Source: Kribbella steppae
GTDB lineage: Bacteria; Actinomycetota; Actinomycetes; Propionibacteriales; Kribbellaceae
Assembly (NCBI RefSeq): GCF_004342025.1
Contig: NZ_SLWN01000019.1
Span: 107,618-171,617 of the forward strand
DNA length: 64,000 bases
Reading direction: 5' to 3'
Made by a program: the position numbers and the translations under genes. Shown in pieces: positions 22,563 through 33,260 of this stretch; within the stretch, counting starts at the first letter, position 1, and each line of letters begins with the position of its first letter. The notes beneath the pieces are model-generated. The model was not told the DNA's origin. It made no database searches and worked only from the letters and a program-made list of their open reading frames with translations.

Positions 22563-23638
22563 TGAGCGTCTTCGACGACTCGCGGCTGGACGACCCGGCC
22601 GCACTACAGGCGGCGGACCACCTGCTCCGGCGCCTGGCGATGGCCGGTGCCCGGGTCCGGGCCGAACTGGAAGCGGCCGAGGAGGCCCTGGGCAAGGTCG
22701 AGACCGACGGCTTCCGGCCGCGTGCGGTGCTGGCCGCCGGGCGGGACGCCCGGCTGGTCCGCGCCATCCTGGAGCCGGTCTGTCCCGTCCCGTTCGTCGC
22801 CTGGCCGGGCCCTGGACTACCGGGGTGGGCCGGCCCGCTGGACCTGGTGATCATTCTCAGCGGGTCCACAGAGGACTCCGACTCGGTGTCCGCCGCTTCG
22901 GAGGCAGAGCGTCGTGGCTGCGGCCTGATGGTGGCTTCCCCGCCGGACTCCCCGGTCGCGCGGGCCTCGGCCGGTTCGCGGCACGCCATCCGGCTGCCGT
23001 CCCAGTCCGACGACCAGTTGGCCTCGGCTGTCGCCGTACTGCAGGCGCTGCACCAGATGGAGCTCGGTCCGGAGGTGGACCACAAGGCGGTCGCCGCACT
23101 GCTGGACGACGTGGCGATCGAGTGCTCGCCCAACAATGACGTGGCGTCCAACCCGGCGAAGGACCTGGCCCTGATGCTGGCGGACGCGGTGCCGCTGGTG
23201 TGGGGTGGCTCTGTCCTGGCCGCCCGGGCTGCACGGCGTGTGGTGGAGGCTCTGCGGCTGGCGAGTGGTCGACCCGCTCTGGCGGCTGACGCCGGGCACC
23301 TGCTGCCTGTGCTCAACCAGCCGCCGCGTGACCTGTTCGCCGACCCCTTCGACAAGGCGGAGGAGTTGCGGCCTGGTCTGGTCATCCTCGACGACGGTGT
23401 GGACGACCCTGGTGTCGCTGAGCATCGCCGCAAGCTGGAGGCGAAGGCAGAGCGCAACGACGTCCGCGTGCACGTGGTGACGCAGGCTGACGGCACCGAC
23501 ATCGCTCGGTACGCCGCTCTCACGCAACACGGCCGCTACGCCGCGGCGTACCTGGGCATCGGCCTGGGCCGCTACGGTGGGGCGACCGACACCGAGCCCG
23601 ACGAGCCAGGGAACCCCTCGGAGGACCCAGCGTGGTAG
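22562..23638 (+). CDS. SIS-type phosphosugar isomerase-like protein
   Basis: The 358-residue protein is equivalent in position to Rv3256c, between manB and manA. It has two Rossmann-like halves of the SIS type: RAVLAAGRDARLVRAIL and LVIILSGSTEDSDSVSAASEA in the first, VWGGSVLAARAARRVVEALR in the second. The SGST loop corresponds to the phosphosugar-binding loop of SIS domains. It resembles phosphoglucose/phosphomannose isomerases, but the catalytic Glu/His cannot be placed with confidence. The start is fixed by a TGATG overlap with the Trm112-like gene, and it overlaps manA by 7 bp. Confidence 0.82.
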   Translation: MSVFDDSRLDDPAALQAADHLLRRLAMAGARVRAELEAAEEALGKVETDGFRPRAVLAAGRDARLVRAILEPVCPVPFVAWPGPGLPGWAGPLDLVIILSGSTEDSDSVSAASEAERRGCGLMVASPPDSPVARASAGSRHAIRLPSQSDDQLASAVAVLQALHQMELGPEVDHKAVAALLDDVAIECSPNNDVASNPAKDLALMLADAVPLVWGGSVLAARAARRVVEALRLASGRPALAADAGHLLPVLNQPPRDLFADPFDKAEELRPGLVILDDGVDDPGVAEHRRKLEAKAERNDVRVHVVTQADGTDIARYAALTQHGRYAAAYLGIGLGRYGGATDTEPDEPGNPSEDPAW

Positions 23639-24816
23639 TGCGGCTGCAGAACACCATCCGGGACTACGCCTGGGGCTCGAGGACCGCGATCCCCGAGCTG
23701 ACCGGGGTGGAGCCGGACGGCCGGCCGCAGGCCGAGATGTGGATGGGTGCGCATGAGGGCGCGCCGTCCGTGCTGCCGTCGGGTGCCTCCCTGTACGACG
23801 TGGTGTCCGCCGGGCCGGCCGACGTACTGGGCTCGGAGACCGCTGAGCGTTTCGACGGCCGGTTCCCGTTCCTGGCCAAGCTGCTGGCGGCCGGACAACC
23901 GTTGTCGATCCAGGCGCACCCGTCTCGGGAGCAGGCGATCGACGGGTACGCGCGGGACGAGGCCGCCGGGATTCCGCGGGACGCCGGCGAGCGCAACTAC
24001 AAGGACGCCTGGCCGAAGCCGGAGATCCTGATCGCACTCGGCCCGTTCGACGCGCTGGTCGGATTCCGGCCGCTCGAGGCCACGGTCGCGTTGCTGGACG
24101 CGCTGGCCCCGGTCGGGTTCGAGGAGCTCACCGACCTGCTCCGCGACGGCAAGCTCCGGGACGCGTTCACGCAGATCATGAGCAGCGACCGGGACTCGAT
24201 CCGCCCGCTGGTCGCCGCTCTGGCCGACGCCATCGACCGGTACGCCGGTGAGGCCTTCGCACTGGAGCGGGAGTCGCTGCTGCGGCTGTGCACGGACTTC
24301 CCCGACGACCCCGGCGTACTGGCCGCGCTGCTGCTGAACCGGGTCCGGCTGGAGCGGTTCGAGGCCGTCTATCTGCCGGCCGGGAACGTGCACGCCTATC
24401 TGCACGGACTCGGGTTCGAGGTGATGGCGAACTCCGACAACGTGTTGCGCGGCGGCCTCACCAGCAAGCACGTCGACGTACCCGAACTGGTCTCGGTGGT
24501 CGACTTCGAACCGCTGACCGCTCCGGTGCTGACGGCATCCCCGCTGGGCGACGGCATCTCGTCGTACGAGACCGGTTGTGAGTACTACGCCGTCCACCGG
24601 GTGGACCTGGACGACGACGAGCGGACGGTGGCCGGTGAGGGCCCGCGGATCGTCTGCTGTGTGGCCGGAACTGTCGAGGTCGATGCCGGATTGGATGCTG
24701 GGGGCACCGAATCCGCTGTGATGTTGTCCGCCGGTCAGTCCGCGTTCGCGGCAGGACCCGAAGGACCCTGTAACCTGCGTGGTTCCGGCACGGCGTTCGT
24801 CGTGTCCGCGCGCTGA
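23632..24816 (+). CDS. manA: Mannose-6-phosphate isomerase, class I
   Basis: This 394-residue type I PMI cupin interconverts Fru-6-P and Man-6-P with a zinc ion. Motifs are the N-terminal NTIRDYAWGS, AEMWMGAHE, the zinc ligands in IQAHPSREQA, and PAGNVHAYLHGLGFEVMANS followed by DNVLRGGLTSKHVD. GTG at 23632 overlaps the preceding gene by 7 bp. It closes the manB-manA operon; together with manC upstream the cell can make GDP-mannose from fructose-6-phosphate. Confidence 0.94.
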   Translation: MVVRLQNTIRDYAWGSRTAIPELTGVEPDGRPQAEMWMGAHEGAPSVLPSGASLYDVVSAGPADVLGSETAERFDGRFPFLAKLLAAGQPLSIQAHPSREQAIDGYARDEAAGIPRDAGERNYKDAWPKPEILIALGPFDALVGFRPLEATVALLDALAPVGFEELTDLLRDGKLRDAFTQIMSSDRDSIRPLVAALADAIDRYAGEAFALERESLLRLCTDFPDDPGVLAALLLNRVRLERFEAVYLPAGNVHAYLHGLGFEVMANSDNVLRGGLTSKHVDVPELVSVVDFEPLTAPVLTASPLGDGISSYETGCEYYAVHRVDLDDDERTVAGEGPRIVCCVAGTVEVDAGLDAGGTESAVMLSAGQSAFAAGPEGPCNLRGSGTAFVVSAR

Positions 24817-24849
24817 TCACCCCCAACTGTTGACGGAGGACCTGGAGAG

Positions 24850-25809
24850 ATGGCTGGTGGCGGAACCAAGGCGGTCGTCGCGGCATTGCTGGCGAACACC
24901 GGGATCGCGATCACCAAGTTCGCCGCCTGGGGCCTGACCCAGTCGGCGTCCATGCTCGCCGAGGCGATCCACTCGGTCGCCGACGCCGGCAACCAGGTAC
25001 TGCTGCTGGTCGGCGGCAAGCGGGCCCGGCGGGAGGCCGACGAACTGCACCAGTTCGGCTTCGGCCGGGAGCGGTACGTGTACTCGTTCATCGTGGCGAT
25101 CGTGCTGTTCAGCGTCGGTGGTCTGTTCGCGCTCTACGAGGGCTGGCACAAGATCCACGACCCGCACGGCATCGACAACTGGAAGTGGGTCCCGGTCGCC
25201 GTCCTGGTGGCCGCGATCATCATGGAGTCGTTCTCGTTCCGTACCGCGATCGTCGAGGCGAACAAGGTCCGCGGCCCGGTCGGCTGGGCCAAGTTCATCC
25301 GCAACGCCCGGTCGCCGGAGCTCCCGGTCATCCTGCTGGAGGACTTCGCCGCCCTCACCGGTCTGGTCCTGGCGCTGATCGGCGTCGTCCTGACCCTTGC
25401 CACCGGCAACGGTATCTACGACGGCCTGGGCTCGATGGCGATCGGTGCGCTGCTGGTCTGCGTGGCGATCTTCCTGGCGATCGAGATGAAGTCGCTGCTG
25501 CTCGGCGAGTCCGCGACCCGGGAGTCGCAGCAGAAGATCGTCGACGCGATCGAGAACACCCCCGGTGTGCAGCGGCTGATCCACATCAAGACCCTGCACC
25601 TCGGCCCGGAGGAGGTCCTGGTGGCCGCGAAGGTCGGCGTCGAGCCGACCGCCGACGCCGCCGTGGTCGCCGAGACCATCAACGCGGCCGAACGCGCCAT
25701 CCGCGAAGCCGAGCCGATGTCGATCCACGTCTACCTCGAGCCCGACATCTACCTCGAGAACTACACCCCCGATGAGCGCCCCGCGGTCCCCGAGGCCCCC
25801 TCCCACTGA
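24850..25809 (+). CDS. Cation diffusion facilitator family transporter
   Basis: The 319-residue protein has the CDF transmembrane domain (about residues 8-205) with the metal-site helix SMLAEAIHSVADAGNQ and a second helix LLEDFAALTGLVLALIG, and a C-terminal cytosolic domain (about 215-300). CDF proteins export Zn2+, Mn2+, Fe2+ or similar ions in exchange for protons. The second metal site reads EDFAA, as in the ZT-like subgroup where Glu replaces the usual His. A strong GGAGG-type site precedes the ATG. It is 33 bp after manA, so it could be the last gene of that operon. Confidence 0.9.
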   Translation: MAGGGTKAVVAALLANTGIAITKFAAWGLTQSASMLAEAIHSVADAGNQVLLLVGGKRARREADELHQFGFGRERYVYSFIVAIVLFSVGGLFALYEGWHKIHDPHGIDNWKWVPVAVLVAAIIMESFSFRTAIVEANKVRGPVGWAKFIRNARSPELPVILLEDFAALTGLVLALIGVVLTLATGNGIYDGLGSMAIGALLVCVAIFLAIEMKSLLLGESATRESQQKIVDAIENTPGVQRLIHIKTLHLGPEEVLVAAKVGVEPTADAAVVAETINAAERAIREAEPMSIHVYLEPDIYLENYTPDERPAVPEAPSH

Positions 25810-25812
25810 TCG

Positions 25813-25832
25813 ACCGCCAGCCAAATGGCGGT
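25813..25832. terminator. Bidirectional hairpin between CDF and merR genes
   Basis: ACCGCCA-GCCAAA-TGGCGGT, a perfect 7-bp stem, fills the 22 bp between the convergent stops. It is probably a shared terminator, without a long T-tract. Confidence 0.55.
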
Positions 25833-26191
25833 TAGCGGGGGCGGGGTGGGAGTACGCCGGAGCGGCCGAGCCAGCGGAGGGCGCGTTCGCGGTCGATCTC
25901 GGACTGGGTGGGTGGCGTGGTGAGGCGGCCGGTGCGGTATCCGAGGTTGCGGATGTCGGCCGCCACGGACGGTTCGGCCAGGGCCCGGAGTGCGAAGGCC
26001 AGCGCGGCCGGCGTCACGTCGTACCGGTGCTCGAGGTCGAGGGCGAGTTTGACCGCGGCCAGGTCGCGTTCGTCGTACTGGCGTTGGGTGTTGTGCCCGG
26101 GGCGTGAGCGCGGCAGCAGGCCGAGGGCCTCCCGGTAGCGCAACATGCGCGGGGTGGTCCCCAGGTGGCGAGCGGCCTCGGTGATGCGCAT
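25832..26191 (-). CDS. MerR-family regulator
   Basis: The 119-residue protein has an N-terminal MerR helix-turn-helix (RITEAARHLGTTPRMLRYRE, then the wing RQYDERDLAAV) and a short C-terminal helix. No Cys cluster is present, so a metal effector is unlikely. The gene is divergent from sahH with 119 bp between, and TGACA-N6-TGTCA lies just upstream of its own start. It may control itself and perhaps sahH. A Tyr-rich recognition segment is normal for the family. Confidence 0.85.
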   Translation of the reverse strand: MRITEAARHLGTTPRMLRYREALGLLPRSRPGHNTQRQYDERDLAAVKLALDLEHRYDVTPAALAFALRALAEPSVAADIRNLGYRTGRLTTPPTQSEIDRERALRWLGRSGVLPPRPR

Positions 26192-26202
26192 ACCGCTAAT
26201 CT

Positions 26203-26218
26203 TGACATTTCAGTGTCA
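26203..26218. promoter_or_regulatory. Candidate MerR operator TGACA-N6-TGTCA
   Basis: Perfect 5-bp arms with a 6-base spacer stand 11 bp upstream of the merR start in the merR-sahH gap. The plus strand reads TTGACA here, so the dyad also overlaps a possible -35 for the sahH direction. MerR proteins typically bind dyads in such spacers; the link is inferred. Confidence 0.4.
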
Positions 26219-26310
26219 GAAACACCTATCAAGCGATCAAACCCAGGGGTTCGGCGCTCTAGGCTCTGGCAGGCAGGAAGCAATCACAGTCTTCAGGGGA
26301 GCGGAACCGC

Positions 26311-27747
<1,437 letters not shown>

Positions 27748-27762
27748 TCCCCCCACAACCAG

Positions 27763-27796
27763 CGCCCCACCGGTTCGTCCGGTGGGGCGTTTGGTT
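27763..27796 (+). terminator. Rho-independent terminator of sahH
   Basis: CGCCCCACCGG and CCGGTGGGGCG form a perfect 11-bp stem with a TTCGT loop, followed by TTTGGTTTT. It starts 15 bp after the sahH stop. Confidence 0.88.
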
Positions 27797-27875
27797 TTCA
27801 GCGGATGGCGGTGAAAAGGTGTCCCAGCGCTTCAGCCATCCGCGCCAATCCACTATCTGCGACATGGTCGCAAGA

Positions 27876-28889
27876 CTAGAACCACTGTCCAGACTCGTTG
27901 CTGCCTGGGGCGGCCCAGCCCTGGGGGTTCACGGCGACGGGGCGGTACGGCGCAGCCGGGGCGGGTGCTGGGAATGGCCCAGGCGCACCAGGCATGGCGG
28001 GAGTAGGCGGCAGGACGCCGTACGGGCTGGGCGGAACGAACGGGCCGGCCGGGACGCCATACGGGCCGGCTGGAGCGACTGCGACGGCGTAGGGGTTGGG
28101 TGGGCCGAAGGGCCCGGTGTTGAGGGCTGGGCGGGCCGTTGCCAGGCGGGTGAGTTCGCGGCGGCGGCGTTCTGCCAGTACGGCGGACAGGTAGGCCGGC
28201 GCCACGATCGGCACCGGCGGGGCGGGTGCGGTGACCTGACCGACCCGATAGGCCAGTGCGTCGCCCAGTGCATTCCTGGCGTCGGGGAGCAGTTCGGTGT
28301 AGCGGGCGAGGTACTCGCGGGACGCGTTGGCGAGCTCGTCGGACAGCCGGGACAGCTCCAGCGACTGCGCCCATTGCACGAGGTGACCGGGGACGAACAG
28401 CGGCGGTGACGCCATCGGCTGGTGCCGCTCGCGGATCACCACGGTGCCGGAGACCATGTCGCCGATCCGCTTGCCCTGCTTGTTCATCAGGCTCGCCACG
28501 ATCCCGGGGCAGGCCGCGAACCAGGGGGCGAAGTCGACGAAGAACCACATCAGCGTCCGCACCAGCGCGTGCCGGAACCGGATCGAGCTGCCGTCGTCGC
28601 GGACGACCTTGAGCCCGAGCACCATCTTGCCGAGCGTGCGGCCGCGGGTCAGCGTCTCCATCACCAGTCGGTACCCGACCATGACGACCAGGACGACGAC
28701 GAAGATCAGCGCCACCGCGAGCGCCTCACTCGCCTCACCGCCGATCAGGAATCCGGCCAGCAGCGAGATGAGCACTCCGAGTACGACGAGCTGCAGGATC
28801 ACGTCGATCGCACACGCCAGCGCCCGGGTCGGCATCCGTGCGATCCGCACCTGGAGGACGACCGCTTCGCCCGTGACCAGCTGAGACAC
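27876..28889 (-). CDS. RDD-family membrane protein with Pro-rich tail
   Basis: The 337-residue protein has an RDD domain at about residues 15-160: RALACAIDVILQ, two long helices (VVLGVLISLLAGFLIGG and VALIFVVVLVVMVGYRL), TRGRTLGKMVLGLKVVRDDG, and a third hydrophobic region near WFFVDFAPWFAACPGIVASL. A helical linker and a Pro/Ala/Gly-rich tail of about 95 residues follow. RDD proteins may move ions or compatible solutes; the role is not settled. GTG at 28889 is chosen because AGGAGGGG precedes it; GTG at 28916 has none. It diverges from spoIIM-like, its usual neighbour in the actinobacterial MoxR region. Confidence 0.86.
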   Translation of the reverse strand: MSQLVTGEAVVLQVRIARMPTRALACAIDVILQLVVLGVLISLLAGFLIGGEASEALAVALIFVVVLVVMVGYRLVMETLTRGRTLGKMVLGLKVVRDDGSSIRFRHALVRTLMWFFVDFAPWFAACPGIVASLMNKQGKRIGDMVSGTVVIRERHQPMASPPLFVPGHLVQWAQSLELSRLSDELANASREYLARYTELLPDARNALGDALAYRVGQVTAPAPPVPIVAPAYLSAVLAERRRRELTRLATARPALNTGPFGPPNPYAVAVAPAGPYGVPAGPFVPPSPYGVLPPTPAMPGAPGPFPAPAPAAPYRPVAVNPQGWAAPGSNESGQWF

Positions 28890-28969
28890 TCCGTCGCCCC
28901 CCTCCTGCCGAGACACTAGGTCCGGCTAGTCTGCCAGCGCGCAGAGCCAGAGCCGGGAGGAGGGCCACT

Positions 28970-29968
28970 GTGGATGTCGAGGCGTTCGTATCGGTGCACC
29001 AACCGCAGTGGGATCGGCTGGCGTACCTGACCCGCCGACAGCGGCGTCTGACCGGTGCAGAGGCAGAGGAGCTCGTCACCCTCTACCAGCGCGTCGGCAC
29101 GCACCTGGCCGCGCTCCGAGCCGCCGGCGCGGACCCAGTGTCCATCGGACGGCTCTCCGGCCTCATCGCCGACGCACGTGGTGCCGTGACCGGTGCACAG
29201 GCCCCTGTCTGGCGTGACATCTCCAAGTACTTCCTGGTGAGCTTCCCTGCCGCGCTCTACGTGTCCAGACGCTGGTGGCTCACCATCGGCCTGCTGTTCT
29301 ACCTGGTCGCGGCCTGGGCCGCCTGGCGCATCATCGCGCACCCCGAGGTGGTGGACTCCATCCTCACGTCGGCGCAGGTCCAGGAGTTGGTCGACAAGGA
29401 GTTCGCCGCCTACTACTCGGAGAACCCGGCGCAAGACTTCGCGTTCCAGGTGTGGATCAACAACGCCACCATCAGTGCCGTCGTGCTCGCTCTCGGCATC
29501 CTGCTGATCCCGACGATCTTCATCCTCTGGGACAACGCACTCAACCTGGGCGTCAACGCCGGCCTGATGATCGGCCACGACCGGGCGGACGTCTTCTTCG
29601 GCCTGATCACCCCGCACGGCCTGCTCGAGCTGACCGCGGTCTTCGTCGCGTCCGCGGCCGGTTTGAGGCTCGGGTGGTCCTGGATCGCACCCGGCCCACG
29701 CACCCGCATGCAAGCGCTCGCCCAGACCGGCCGCGCCACTGTGGGAATGGCGATCGGCCTGGCCGCGATCCTCCTGGTCACGGGCATCATCGAAGGGTTC
29801 GTCACGCCGTCCTCACTGCCGACGGCCGTTCGGGTCGGCATCGGCGTACTGGCTGAGATCGGCTTCATCCTCTACGTGTGGATCCTCGGCCGCCGTGCCG
29901 CCCGCGCCGGTGAGTACGGCGACGTCGAAGAGGCCGACCGCGAGGCGACCGCACCCGTTTCCGCCTGA
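28970..29968 (+). CDS. SpoIIM-like stage II sporulation M family membrane protein
   Basis: This 332-residue protein of the DUF95/SpoIIM family has a cytosolic N-terminus (about 100 residues, with WDRLAYLTRRQRRLTGAEAE) followed by about five membrane helices, including LTIGLLFYLVAAWAAW and ILLIPTIFILWDNALNLG, with the family segment FGLITPHGLLELTAVFVA. In Bacillus SpoIIM takes part in septal peptidoglycan removal during engulfment; in non-sporulating actinobacteria the role is unknown. It usually accompanies RDD, DUF58, MoxR, DUF4350 and DUF4129 genes. Here the latter four are 12 kb away. GTG has GGGAGGAGGG at optimal spacing. Confidence 0.9.
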   Translation: MDVEAFVSVHQPQWDRLAYLTRRQRRLTGAEAEELVTLYQRVGTHLAALRAAGADPVSIGRLSGLIADARGAVTGAQAPVWRDISKYFLVSFPAALYVSRRWWLTIGLLFYLVAAWAAWRIIAHPEVVDSILTSAQVQELVDKEFAAYYSENPAQDFAFQVWINNATISAVVLALGILLIPTIFILWDNALNLGVNAGLMIGHDRADVFFGLITPHGLLELTAVFVASAAGLRLGWSWIAPGPRTRMQALAQTGRATVGMAIGLAAILLVTGIIEGFVTPSSLPTAVRVGIGVLAEIGFILYVWILGRRAARAGEYGDVEEADREATAPVSA

Positions 29969-29998
29969 GCACAGTTTGCTCCTGGGCACAGGAGTGAA

Positions 29999-30766
29999 AT
30001 GAAGACCGCCCAGGAAGCAAGAACGACTCGTGCGTACGACGTCGCGATCACCGTGGGGCTGATTGCCTACGGCGTCGTGTACCTGCTGATCGCTTGGATC
30101 GCCCTGCAACTCGCCTGGGGCGGGTCGTCCCAGGAGGCGTCGCAGCAGGGCGCGCTGCAGGAATTGGCCAGCAAACCGCTCGGCGGCGTACTGCTGTGGA
30201 TCGTGGCGATCGGCCTGTTCGCGCTGGTGATCTGGCGGGCGCTCGAGTTGGCCTACGGAAACCTGGACACGGAGAAGAAGGTCTCCGCGGTCGGCCGTGC
30301 CGTCTTGAACCTGTTCCTGGGCGTCAGCGCGGTGAGGGTCGCCATCGGCTCCGGTGGTTCCAGCAGCGGCGAGCAGCGCACGATGAGCGCCCGGCTGATG
30401 GAGAACGGCGCCGGCCGGGCCCTGATCGTCGTGATCGGTCTGGTGATCATCGGGATCGGCGTCCGCCAGATCTACAAGTCGATCACGAAGAAGTTCACCG
30501 AGGACCTGGTCGGCGGCGTCTCCGAGATGACCATCCTGCTCGGCCGGATCGGCTACGCCGCCAAGGGTGTCGCGTTCATCGTCGTCGGAGCCCTGTTCGG
30601 CTGGGCGGCTATCGGCTACGACCCGGAGAAGGCGGGCGGTCTGGACACCGCGCTGCGCACCATCAAGGACCAGCCGTTCGGCTCGGTGCTGCTCACCGTG
30701 CTGGCCCTCGGTATCGCCGTCTTCGGCGTGTACGCGTTCGTGTGGTCCCGCAACGCCAAGCATTGA
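29999..30766 (+). CDS. DUF1206 membrane protein
   Basis: The 255-residue protein has six membrane helices arranged as three repeats of two. Each repeat begins with a GLIAYGVVYLLIA-like or RIGYAAKGVAFIVVG-like segment, typical of DUF1206. The function is unknown. ATG is preceded by GGAGTGAA. Its stop abuts that of the convergent ABC permease gene with no base between. From the mycobacterial and streptomycete order I recall, this gene begins the stretch that interrupts the conserved block. Confidence 0.87.
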   Translation: MKTAQEARTTRAYDVAITVGLIAYGVVYLLIAWIALQLAWGGSSQEASQQGALQELASKPLGGVLLWIVAIGLFALVIWRALELAYGNLDTEKKVSAVGRAVLNLFLGVSAVRVAIGSGGSSSGEQRTMSARLMENGAGRALIVVIGLVIIGIGVRQIYKSITKKFTEDLVGGVSEMTILLGRIGYAAKGVAFIVVGALFGWAAIGYDPEKAGGLDTALRTIKDQPFGSVLLTVLALGIAVFGVYAFVWSRNAKH

Positions 30767-32356
30767 TCAGCCCACCGGCAGGTCCCGTCGCCGCAGGCCG
30801 ACCAGACCGACAGCACCCAGTACGACGGCGATCGCGACCAATGTGATCACCGGTGCGGCCGAGGTCGAGCCGCCCGGCAACTGGGGCAGATGGCTGAACG
30901 GCGAGATGTCCTTGACCCACTCGTCCAACTGCACACCGGCGCTGGTGAACCCGATCAGCATGCAGATCGCCGGTCCGGCCCAGGCGACCGGGGACAGTCG
31001 CGGGAACAAGCCGAAGATCGCGATCGTCAGCCCGGCCAGCAACCACACCGCCGGCAGTTGCACCATCGCCGCACCGATCAGTCGAGGCACCTGCCCGCCC
31101 ACATCGCCGATCGCCGCACCGTACGCCAACCCCGCCGTGACGCCGGATGCCAGCAGAGCCAGCGCCGGACCGAGCAGCCCGAAGGCCAGGTGACTCGCAG
31201 CCCACCGCAGTCGGCTGACGGCCGTCGACAACACCGGCTCGGCCCGCCCACTCGTCTCCTCGGCCCGCAGCCGCAGCGTCGCCTGGACGGCGTACGCGGA
31301 CGCGATCAGGCCGATGATCGTCATCACGCCGGCGAAGAACGAGTCGATCAGCCCGGTCGCACCACCGAGTCGCGCGAACATCTCCTGCACCGCCGGATCG
31401 TCGCGCATCAGGTCGCCGACCCCCTCGGCCACACCGCCGAACAGCAAGCCCAGCAAGGCGAATCCGGCCAGCCACGACACCAGCAGTCCGCGATGCAACC
31501 GCCACGCCAACCCCAGTGGCGAGGCCAGATCGCCGTCAGCCGGTCCGAGCTTGGCCGGCAAGAGTCCGGCACCGACATCCCGTCGTACCGAGAGATAGAG
31601 GGCTGCGGCAACGAGTACGACGGTTGCCGCGAGCACCAATACGGCGAGCCCCCACTGGTTGGCGCCGTACGGGTGGATGCGTTGCGCCCAGGCGATCGGG
31701 GAGAGCCACGACAACCACGCGAGCGGACCGTCGGTGTGCGCACTCGTGTCACCGGCCGCCCGCAGTACGTACGCCGCACCGAGAACGCTGATCGCGATGC
31801 CGCGAGCTGTCGAGGCGCTCGCGGTCAGCTGCGCGGCGACCGCGCCGACGGCCGCGAAAACCCAGCCCGCACAGAGGAATTCGACGCCGAGAGCAACGGA
31901 TCCGGCGGCCGGCAGATCCTGGCTTTGCATGCCCAGGGCAAGCAGTACGGCGAGCACCAGATTGGCCGTGAACGTCACCAGCAACGCGGCCGCAAGCCCG
32001 GCGTGCCGGCCGACGACACTCGACCCGAGCAACTCGGCGCGGCCGGTCTCCTCCTCGACGCGGGTGTGCCGGATCACCGTGAGCAGGCTGAACAGCCCGA
32101 TCATCACCGGTACGAATCCGGCCCGCCAGGTGATGAACTCACCAAGGCTGGTGCCGGACAGTTCGCCGTACAGGGTGATGAAACCGGCGTTACTCGCGTA
32201 CTTCTCCCGCGACTCCGCCGTCGGGAACAGGTCGCCGAACGACTGCACGTAGCTGATCGGGATCAGGACCAGCGGCAGGATCCACAGCGGCAGCAGGATC
32301 CGGTCGCGGCGCAGGATCAGCCGGACCAGACCCCCGGTGCCGGCGAGTGTCTTCAT
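30767..32356 (-). CDS. ABC-2 type exporter permease (polyketide-antibiotic exporter type)
   Basis: The 529-residue protein has about 12 membrane helices in two similar halves: LVRLILRRDRILLPLWILPL opens the first and LAWRLHRGLLVSWLAGFALL the second. This is the architecture of permeases annotated as exporters of polyketide antibiotics. EETGRAELL and EETSGRAEPVLST, one per half, are family repeats. The ATG overlaps the ATPase stop by ATGA. With the upstream ATPase it makes a drug or lipid exporter; the substrate is unknown. The whole unit is headed by a TetR repressor gene with a perfect operator, so the substrate may also be the inducer. Confidence 0.88.
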   Translation of the reverse strand: MKTLAGTGGLVRLILRRDRILLPLWILPLVLIPISYVQSFGDLFPTAESREKYASNAGFITLYGELSGTSLGEFITWRAGFVPVMIGLFSLLTVIRHTRVEEETGRAELLGSSVVGRHAGLAAALLVTFTANLVLAVLLALGMQSQDLPAAGSVALGVEFLCAGWVFAAVGAVAAQLTASASTARGIAISVLGAAYVLRAAGDTSAHTDGPLAWLSWLSPIAWAQRIHPYGANQWGLAVLVLAATVVLVAAALYLSVRRDVGAGLLPAKLGPADGDLASPLGLAWRLHRGLLVSWLAGFALLGLLFGGVAEGVGDLMRDDPAVQEMFARLGGATGLIDSFFAGVMTIIGLIASAYAVQATLRLRAEETSGRAEPVLSTAVSRLRWAASHLAFGLLGPALALLASGVTAGLAYGAAIGDVGGQVPRLIGAAMVQLPAVWLLAGLTIAIFGLFPRLSPVAWAGPAICMLIGFTSAGVQLDEWVKDISPFSHLPQLPGGSTSAAPVITLVAIAVVLGAVGLVGLRRRDLPVG

Positions 32357-33258
32357 CGTGATCCCTCCGGCTCGTACAGCCGCAGGAACAGCTCCTCCAG
32401 CGTCGGCGGCTGGCTGACCAGACTCCGTACGCCGATCTCCGTCAGCCGCTTCAGCACCGGATTGATCTCGTCGGTGTCGACGTCGAAGCGCACCTGGCCG
32501 TCCTCGACCCGCAGCTCGTGGATGCCTGCGAGCTCGGCCAGCCCGTTCATCGGCCCGACCAGCTCGGCCTTGATCGACGTACGGGTCAGGTGCCGGAGGT
32601 CGGACAAGGTGCCGCTCTCGACCGCGCGGCCGGCGCGGATGATGGTGACCCGATCGCAGAGAGCTTCGACCTCGGACAGGATGTGGCTGGACAGCAGGAC
32701 GGTCCGGCCGTCCCGGTCGCTCACTTCCTGGACGACCTCGCGGAACACCTCTTCCATCAACGGGTCGAGGCCGGAGGTCGGCTCGTCGAGCAGCAGCAGC
32801 TCGACGTCGGAGGCGAGCGCGGCGACCAGTGCGACCTTCTGGCGGTTGCCCTTCGAGTACGTCCGCGCCTTCTTCCGCGGGTCGAGGTCGAAGCGCTCGA
32901 GCAGCTCGGCCTTGCGCTTCTTGTCGATGCCGCCGCGCATCCGGCCGAGCAGATCGATCGCCTCGCCGCCGGACAGGTTCGGCCACAGCGTCACGTCACC
33001 GGGGACGTAGGCCAGCCATTTGTGCAGCTCGGTCGCGTCCGACCACGGGTCGCCGTCGAGCAGGCGCGCGGTCCCCGAGGTCGCCCGGGTGAGGCCGAGC
33101 AGGATCCGGATGGTGGTGGTCTTCCCGGCGCCGTTCGGGCCGAGGAAGCCGTGCACCTCACCGGTCCGGATCGTGAGGTCGAGACCGTCCAGGGCACGGG
33201 TGGGCCCGAACGTCTTCACCAAGCCTTCGGTACTGATCGCCGACGTCGAGTCAGCCAT
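32353..33258 (-). CDS. ABC transporter ATP-binding protein (DrrA type)
   Basis: The 301-residue ATPase has Walker A GPNGAGKTTT, a Q-loop region, a signature-like YSKGNRQKVAL (Ser-Lys-Gly-Asn in place of the usual SGGQ), Walker B LLLLDEPTSGLD and the H-loop LLSSHIL. The C-terminal extension of about 80 residues is that of DrrA-like drug ATPases. ATG at 33258 has GAGGAG eight bases upstream and lies 2 bp after the tetR stop, so the three genes form one operon. It drives the 12-helix permease encoded next. Confidence 0.93.
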   Translation of the reverse strand: MADSTSAISTEGLVKTFGPTRALDGLDLTIRTGEVHGFLGPNGAGKTTTIRILLGLTRATSGTARLLDGDPWSDATELHKWLAYVPGDVTLWPNLSGGEAIDLLGRMRGGIDKKRKAELLERFDLDPRKKARTYSKGNRQKVALVAALASDVELLLLDEPTSGLDPLMEEVFREVVQEVSDRDGRTVLLSSHILSEVEALCDRVTIIRAGRAVESGTLSDLRHLTRTSIKAELVGPMNGLAELAGIHELRVEDGQVRFDVDTDEINPVLKRLTEIGVRSLVSQPPTLEELFLRLYEPEGSR

Positions 33259-33260
33259 GG

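Noticed and set aside
26219..26310. SAH riboswitch before sahH
   Set aside because: I could not find the conserved core or pairing of known SAH riboswitches in this short leader.
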